NCBI GenBank assembly: GCA_035610365.1
Contig: CM069432.1
Coordinates: forward strand, 10,912,001-10,976,000
Source of the DNA: Aquatica leii
Taxonomy: Eukaryota; Arthropoda; Insecta; Coleoptera; Lampyridae
Reading direction: 5' to 3'
DNA: 64,000 nt
Shown: positions 58,127 through 64,000 of the stretch, piece after piece
Numbering within the stretch: position 1 is the stretch's first letter
How the letters are laid out: the number at the start of each line of letters is the position of its first letter
Program-made: the position numbers and the translations under genes
Notes under the pieces: model-generated
Databases searched by the model: none
Told to the model about the DNA's origin: nothing
Seen by the model: only the letters and a program-made list of their open reading frames with translations

Positions 58127-59563
58127 TTCTGGTTCTGAGCTATGAGTGTCGTTAGGAGACCCATTAGGGTGCCTATTTGTGTTATGAGGATATCAATTTT
58201 TTCTGATTGCTTTATTATTATCTGCTCTAAGGAGCTTGTTGACTGAGAATGTGCATTCTCTATTTTTCGGGTCCAGCAAACATCATTCATTATGTTGGGC
58301 ATAGTTTCAGATGTATGTGCAATGTTTCTTTGCTGGTTGCTTGACTGCTGGTTGCCAAGTTTTAATGGAGGAAAATTATCTTGAGTAAGGGGGGGTGGCA
58401 TTGTTGTTTGTGTGGGTTGTTTTGCAATTACTGGGTCTCTTTGGTTTGCAATATTTCCCATTTTTCGAGCCTTTATCTCTTTATACACTTGATAGCCCTT
58501 GTAATTGGCTGGGTGGTCACCATGACAGAAAGCGCAGGTGGCCGGTGTATTCTTGTCTTTTTTTGGACAATCAGTGGTTTTGTGTCCTTTGCCACATTTG
58601 ACACACCTGTGGGGACGCATACAGTTGTTTTTTGTATGGCCGTATTGTTGGCACCTAGTGCACTGAGGGATCTCAGTCGATTTTCTTGGGTCCTCTATCT
58701 TGACTTTAGTGTGGTATATATATTTTATATTCTTTACATCTGGGTTGTTAGGGCCTGGTTCAATATTCACGAAAAACATATTGAGTGGCTTTTTATTTTT
58801 TCTTGATATTGCACAGATGACTTCACCTCTGACCTTGTTTCCAGTATTCTCAATCTCCTCTATAATGGCTGTTTTTGGAGTGGTGTGGTGCAAGTTTTTG
58901 ACAACAATTCTGTTACATTTGTTTTGCTTCTGTGTGAAGGTGTGTCCAATAAGGCCGTTGGTTCGAATAACTTCTATTAAGTTTTTATAAGTATCAGGTG
59001 TCTGTGACATTACTCTTAACTGGTCCCTGTTAATGATCTTGTACGTGAAGCTATCTCTAGGCACAGACTTATTTAGTAGTTCTGTTAGTTTAGATAAAGG
59101 ACAATAGGTGGGGGCTTGCTATTTTTTCTATTATGGGTGGCTGTAGCTGGCGTTAGATCCTCGGTTAAGTCTATCGGTAATCCACTGAATTTATTCGAGG
59201 TATTGATTCCCGTGTGTACTTCAATAGAACTTTGTATGTTTGGTGGGCTATCAGATATTCTCTTTCTTTTTGGGTAGCGGTCTGTACTATCTGGTACTCT
59301 TTGCCATGGAGGAGGGCAAACTTTGTTAGCATCTGTGACATTTGCAGATGGTGGTGACACAATTAATTATTTTTTTAAGTCTTCGCCAGTAATTGCACCT
59401 ATTGAAGATGATCTCGGTCTTGTGATGAGCAGGCTTGGATGGAAAACCTGCTGAGTTAATTTTTTTTGTTTGTGTTTGTGTTGCCAGTAGCATTCACTGT
59501 CGCGGAGGCCTGGTCACCTACCTCCGCGCACGTTTTGTTGCTTGTGTTATTAGGATCTATCAT
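58123..59563 (-). pseudogene. LINE ORF1 (Gag-like, CCHC knuckles)
   Basis: An ATG at 59563 opens MIDPNNTSNKTCAEVG. Frameshifts lie near 59455 and 59100 and a stop near 59368. The well kept part (59064-58123) has a PRE_C2HC-like region (IVVKNLHHTTPKTAIIEEIE) and zinc knuckles CTRCQQYGHTKNNC, CVKCGKGHKTTDC and CAFCHGDHPANY. It would bind the element RNA. Its TGA overlaps the ORF2 ATG as ATGA (58126-58123). Confidence 0.82.
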
Positions 59564-60236
59564 TTTAGTCCCACGAGCAAATTTTAATGGCGACGTTTCT
59601 GTTATTGTTAAAGATATTTTCTGTTGATGCTTCATGGCTTCCCCTTTTTGAATTTTAGTCAGTTGTTTAAAGAGGTCAAAGGAAGGGTTTTTTGATGTGA
59701 CATACTCTTATAATTGCTCTTATTCTTTCGAAAGTAGCAAAAGATTCGGTCATTGCGGTTTCGCTTTTTTCTAGCTTTTTTAATTCGTCAGGAATGCCGG
59801 AAAAGTGTGTTTTTATAAAAACTAGTCCTCTCTTAACAGCTTCGTCATTAAAAGCTTTTTGAGATTTAGCAATTCCTGTAGAGGCGGTCTCGTCAAATAA
59901 TTCAACCACCTGAAATAAGACAATTCAATTAATGTATAAAACAATGTCAGATTATAGTATGAACTGTACTTCTTTAATTTTTTCCAAATGTGTGGCATAA
60001 AAAATGCAAGCAGATAACCAAGTTTTCCATATTGTTATAATAGGTATCGGTGGAAGTTTAACATCTGGAAGTTTTTCTTTATAGGCCCTTACCCGTAATG
60101 GTGGTTTCACAAAAACCTGAAACAAGATCCAATAATCAAAAAGAGAATCTAATATGTTAGAGATTTTTACCTTTTTGGTGGCAGAAATTAACTTGTTTAC
60201 TATTGCAAACTCGTCTCTAATGAGTTCACACACTAT

Positions 60237-61605
60237 CCCATAGAAGAAAGTACCATGGGCCCAGGCTTGGCTTAGGCTGGGCCCAAGTTTGTAAAAGCCT
60301 GGGCCAAGCCTGTAAGCCAAGCTTGGCGCAGCCTTGGCAAAAGTCTGGAATGATAATCATGGCCCAGTCCTGATCGCCAGCTCTGGGCCATGCTAAGTTG
60401 CCAAGACTGGGCCATGCTTAATTGCCAAGACTGGTACATGCTTAATTGCCAGAACTGGGCCATGCTTAGTTGCCAGTACTGGGCCACGCTTAATTGCTAA
60501 AACTAGCTCAAAATTAAATGCCAAGAATTAAGCATTAATAAAACAATGGAATAAATAATTGTATGAACGTATTTACACTTTATTGTTATTACTTGTATTA
60601 TGTACTAATTACACAAAGTTTTTTAATTAATATTTAGATCTCGTCTTAAATTATATTAACATTTAGCTAGTACAGTTATTATTCTCCATCACTATTTCAC
60701 ATTCAAGTTCAACTCATTTTGGCGCCTTTTGTTTGATATTTTTGGTTTTCTGTATCACTAGGGTCATTAACGTCACTCACACAGCTGATGTTTACACTTT
60801 GATTATTTAAACTTTGCCGGTTAACATCTAAATTAGTTTTTTTATTCAAAACTTTTTTGGTTTATTTAACGTACGCCATCTTTAAACTCTAAGGTAAGAA
60901 TCAGACATAATTACTTTTAGTAGCCTCGCCTCGTGATAATTTCGGAGTAAACAAAAGAAATTAGATTTGAAGCTTTCTTCCTTCTAGTTAAAAAGTACTA
61001 ACATTCAATGACTGTATAACTGAAACTCGGAGATTTGAATCATCACCTTTACTACTCTAGCAACGAGAAAAATCTTACATTTAACTAACAGATGATGTAA
61101 ACAAGGATGGCGGCTGCGCTAAACGAAAATACCCGAATCTCGCCATACGTAACCGAACGGCTCAAGTTTCAATTCTACACTTTCAATATTATCATAACTC
61201 AACTTATTAACCGATTTTAAAAAATTTTTAACATTGAAAAAAAATTATTATTGCTATTTTCTTGGATAATTCAGCCTTGGCCAAGGCTGGGTCAACCAGT
61301 CTTGAACTAAGCTTGGCTCCCTATGGAATAGGAAGGCTGGGTTATCCAGGCTTGGGCCAAACTTGGATTCTCATGGAATGGCCAAGGATCGGTTATCCAA
61401 GCTTGGGCCAAGCTTGGCTAATAATTTGCATGGCCGAAGCTGGGTCAACCAGTCTAGGCCCAAGCTTGGGTCCTCATGGAATGGCCGAGGCTGAGTCACC
61501 CAGTCCTGGGCCAAGTCTGGGCCAATACAGGTACGTCAAACTTAGGTTTCCCAGTACTGGCCCAGGTCTGGCCCTGTTGTCTAACTCTGGGGTTTCCTGT
61601 ATGGG
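60237..61605. mobile_element. Non-coding element with modular GGCCAAGCTTGG-type inverted ends
   Basis: It interrupts the hAT-like coding sequence between CLAHGIH (right side) and VCELIRDEF (left side). Both ends begin CCCATA (60237 on plus, 61605 on minus). Left end 60256-60500 is built of about 24-nt units (GGGCCATGCTTAATTGCCAA, five copies). Right end 61265-61590 has about 55-60-nt units (TTGGGCCAA, TCATGGAATGGCC). The middle (60500-61260) shows no ORF. I could not assign a superfamily; target duplication is at most 2 bp. Confidence 0.6.
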
Positions 61606-63135
61606 ATGTATGCCATGTGCTAGACAAGGTAAATGTTTTAAATTCGGATAAAATATTTCTAATGCCTGAGAGGATTTGATCATATAAGGTGACTTTCTTT
61701 TTTTACGCTATTGGGATACAGAAGTCCTACACACATAAAGTTATATAATTGTAATTAATAGATTGGATTATATTAATCAATCATTAAAAAAAATATCGAC
61801 TTCTGCAATCTCCAATGTCATTCCTTATTGTCTGTATTTTCTATAAAAGGTAAACCAGCATTTTGAAAACTATTAATACTTTAATTAAACTGCTTACGGA
61901 TTGGTAACATATGTCTAAATAATTTTTTCTCAAAGTTGATTCATCTGGAACAACTTGTTCGTTGTATTTTTCGAGGAAATTGCGAAAATTTATATCAAGT
62001 TTGAGCCGACACCAATGTTTCGCACAAATTGTAACACCTTCTCGCGCTTCACGCGTGCTACTTTGTAATTCTTTGGAAATTAATCTGATCCGCGGCTTTA
62101 CATGAGATAAATGCTCTTTTCTCTCTAGGGGTTTGTGGGTAGATATTGATCGTATTCTTAATAATAAAAATTACAATGCAAAATGTATATATTGACTTAA
62201 ACTGATTTCAAAACATTAATTAACAAACTTAAATTAATATCATGCACTACGCTCACTAACTCGATCTATATAACTACAAATATAATAAAATGGTCGCAAT
62301 AACATAATAAAAAATCCAACCTTTGCTGGTGTCGAGTGATTTAGGTGTAATTGTAGCACCGTGGCCCTCCAAAGTTAATTTGTCATAGTACGCACCTTAA
62401 CTTAACCGTCACCCGTACGGTTCACTGTAGGTTCAATTACACGGATTGGCTTGCTTAATTTATTCACATAAATTTATTAGACCCAAAACTTTGGTAATTC
62501 ACATGTATTAGGTTTGCCGGCACTAATTACGATTCGTCGGTATGCACCAAGTTTAACCGTTTATTAGCTTTACTTATAAAGTGACACCGAAGGTATCGCC
62601 CCAATACTTCCTGGGTTGGCCCGCACCGCAAACCTCTTAATTATGATCGTCCAGCCTCTGACCCGGACAAAAGGACACTCGGTTTCTTTCACTTTTGCAC
62701 AACACTTACACTACCTTAAACCACAAACTTATAAAACTAACTAGACTATTTTAAAATTCTAAAAGTTACGATACACATAAAAAAAAGGCATTACAAAATC
62801 TACAGCACAAGTTGTTTTTGATGGGCCAGGTTTATTCTGTTGATCTTCTATAACGTTTTTTAACAATGGTTGTTTCATAGTTTTTTTAATATTTTTTAAA
62901 TGTAAACTACTACCCAAGTGTTGTTTTACATGGTACTTTTTAGTAGCACCGATCTAAAATAATACATATACTAGTAATTAAAAGCATTTGAATTAAGATA
63001 ATACAAACTTACTGATTTTGAAAAAACTTGCCAAAAAAGGTTTTCCCGGGGGTTTTCCTCGTCGGTTGTTAAATTATTGTCCAATTTACTCCACTTGTAA
63101 TAATTTTCAAATTTTGATTGTTTATTAGGTGGCAT

Positions 63136-63639
63136 TTTTTAAAACTTACTCACAGCACAACAGCAACAGACTATGACAGTGTGACAATATCACAGGTATT
63201 TATAACAAACAAAGAATATTTTAGTCATGTTTTTCAGTCATTAAAGCAGTCCCACCGGACAGAATTAAAATTATCTATATTTGTTTGCTTTACTTAGGTA
63301 CTGAATGGACCTAAAAAATATGATTCATTCCGAAATCCTTCCGGTTTTGTAAATAGTGTTCTGTTAAGCCTATCATTGTACATATTCCTAGTATAAATTC
63401 TTAGAATAGTTCTTCTCTATAAGCGGCTTTTGTATTTAATGTTTTCTGGAAACCATTGTTTAACAAAACATGAAAATCCCTGTTGTTTTTATAGGTTCGT
63501 GGTTGTACCTTTTACAACTAAATCGTAGGTAATTAATCGTTAATTATTAAATTAAATTAATTTTTGTTGTGTACCGGAATAAAAGCTTTTCAACATTTAC
63601 TTGCAATATTTTGAAAATAGTGCACTGTATTGTGTTGTG
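63136..63639. other. Upstream region of the hAT-like gene
   Basis: AT-rich, with no coding motif and no terminal repeat that I can support. Confidence 0.4.
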
Positions 63640-63793
63640 TATGACGATTGTTCTTTGTGATTTATTTTTAAAGTTGTACTGTCAAACGATGTGAGTTAAT
63701 TACTTTTTACAATACCTAAAGTTGTGTATCGCTTAAAACCGCATAGACATTTCGATAAAAACCTAAATTCTAACTACAGTGCACGCCCCTTAA
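63640..63793 (+). repeat. Right copy of the direct repeat, interrupted by piggyBac
   Basis: Matches 54885-55023. The TTAA in CACTTAA of the left copy corresponds to 63790-63793, where the piggyBac-like end begins. Confidence 0.7.
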
Positions 63794-64000
63794 CCTTCGG
63801 ATTACCAAGCAATTTTTGAGGCGCCGATTACCAAGTGGGGTCAGATTTGACCCCAAGTTTTTTTTATTATTTTCTAAAGAAAACCTGATTAATTTGTAAT
63901 GGTAACCTTTATTCATATTTTAAATTAACATTAGATTTCATATAAACTAATAAAAATATAAAAATAAAATCTAAACATAAATTAGTGATATGTGGGATTA
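63794..64000 (+). mobile_element. piggyBac-like element, left end (runs off window)
   Basis: CCTTCGGATTACCAAGC after TTAA, with GATTACCAAGTGGGGTCAGA and GACCCC, matches the terminus at 42346. The body lies beyond the window. Confidence 0.72.

Larger units (their letters stand above)
55330..59574 (-). mobile_element. Jockey-like LINE inserted in the last exon of the hAT-like gene
   Basis: An exact 14-bp duplication, GAGCAAATTTTAAT, flanks it (55316-55329 and 59575-59588). It is apparently near full length (4245 bp), with ORF1 and ORF2 and a short A-rich 3' end at 55330. Confidence 0.88.
55185..63135 (-). pseudogene. hAT/CGGBP1-like multi-exon gene, split by two insertions
   Basis: Minus-strand pieces: exon 1 63135-63013 (MPPNKQSKFENYYKW, donor GTAAGT); exon 2 62953-62795 (KYHVKQHLGSSLHLKN, donor GTAATG); about 62040-61899 (NFRNFLEKYNEQVVPDESTL, donor GTAAGC); from 61840 (TIRNDIGD); 61760-61606 (VGLLYPNSVKK, ALEIFYPNLKHLPCLAHGIH, in shifted frames); 60236-60171 (VCELIRDEFAIVNKLISATK, donor GTAAAA); 60116-59970 (YKEKLPDVKLPPIPI); 59909-59575 (VELFDETASTGIAK, FIKTHFSGI); and 55329-55185 (PLTSCDVERTFSFY, the hAT dimerisation block, stop at 55185-55187). 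Introns are 51-67 bp where both ends are clear. The VDETTD region is missing, so it is dead. Related proteins bind DNA or transpose; this one is best called a decayed hAT-derived gene. Confidence 0.72.

Noticed and set aside
61262..61651. Plus-strand frame of 129 residues with Leu/Gly/Pro repeats
   Set aside because: It reads through the modular repeat units of the inserted element; the periodicity comes from the DNA repeat.

Overview
This is an AT-rich nuclear DNA window from an animal, most likely an insect. Introns are tiny (about 50-70 bp), proteins resemble insect homologues, and mobile elements of typical insect classes are dense: Ty3/Gypsy, R1-like and Jockey-like LINEs, Penelope-like elements, piggyBac, pogo/Tigger, Tc1 and hAT. 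I see no bacterial genes, CRISPR array or rRNA. I could not name the species. Nothing was searched; family names rest on motifs I recognise.

Layout. 1-1041: an intronless ACAT2-type thiolase whose catalytic residues are all replaced. 3491-3747: a TA-flanked palindromic element with hammerhead-ribozyme-like cores. 5530-15668: Gypsy copy A (+), broken by three insertions. 16852-17406: two LTRs of related elements, tail to tail. 17735-22676: a Tigger remnant, a nearly complete pogo-type transposon (18603-21891) and a hAT end. 23697-31500: decayed hAT and Penelope-like fragments plus a WDR3-like exon. 31963-32940: a Tc1-like element. 34590-37110: a purine-rich LINE. 37981-47719: Gypsy copy B (-), whose 5' LTR holds a piggyBac-like element, which itself holds a LINE. 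49331-53925: the one apparently intact host gene, a long repeat-rich protein with three exons. 55185-63135: a hAT/CGGBP1-like multi-exon gene (-), split by a Jockey-like LINE and by a modular inverted-repeat element. 63794-64000: the end of another piggyBac-like element.

The main result concerns the two Gypsy copies. Both carry part of a macrodomain of the OARD1/TARG1 type (ADP-ribosyl hydrolase) between integrase and the 3' LTR. Copy A keeps the N-terminal half, with the lysine equivalent to TARG1 K84. Copy B keeps the C-terminal half, with the aspartate equivalent to TARG1 D125. In A the macrodomain ATG overlaps the pol stop codon (ATGA). The LTRs of this lineage also carry arrays of heat-shock-element-like motifs just upstream of a TATA box. 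I infer a Gypsy lineage with a captured ADP-ribose-processing accessory gene and a possibly stress-responsive promoter. Both copies here are dead.
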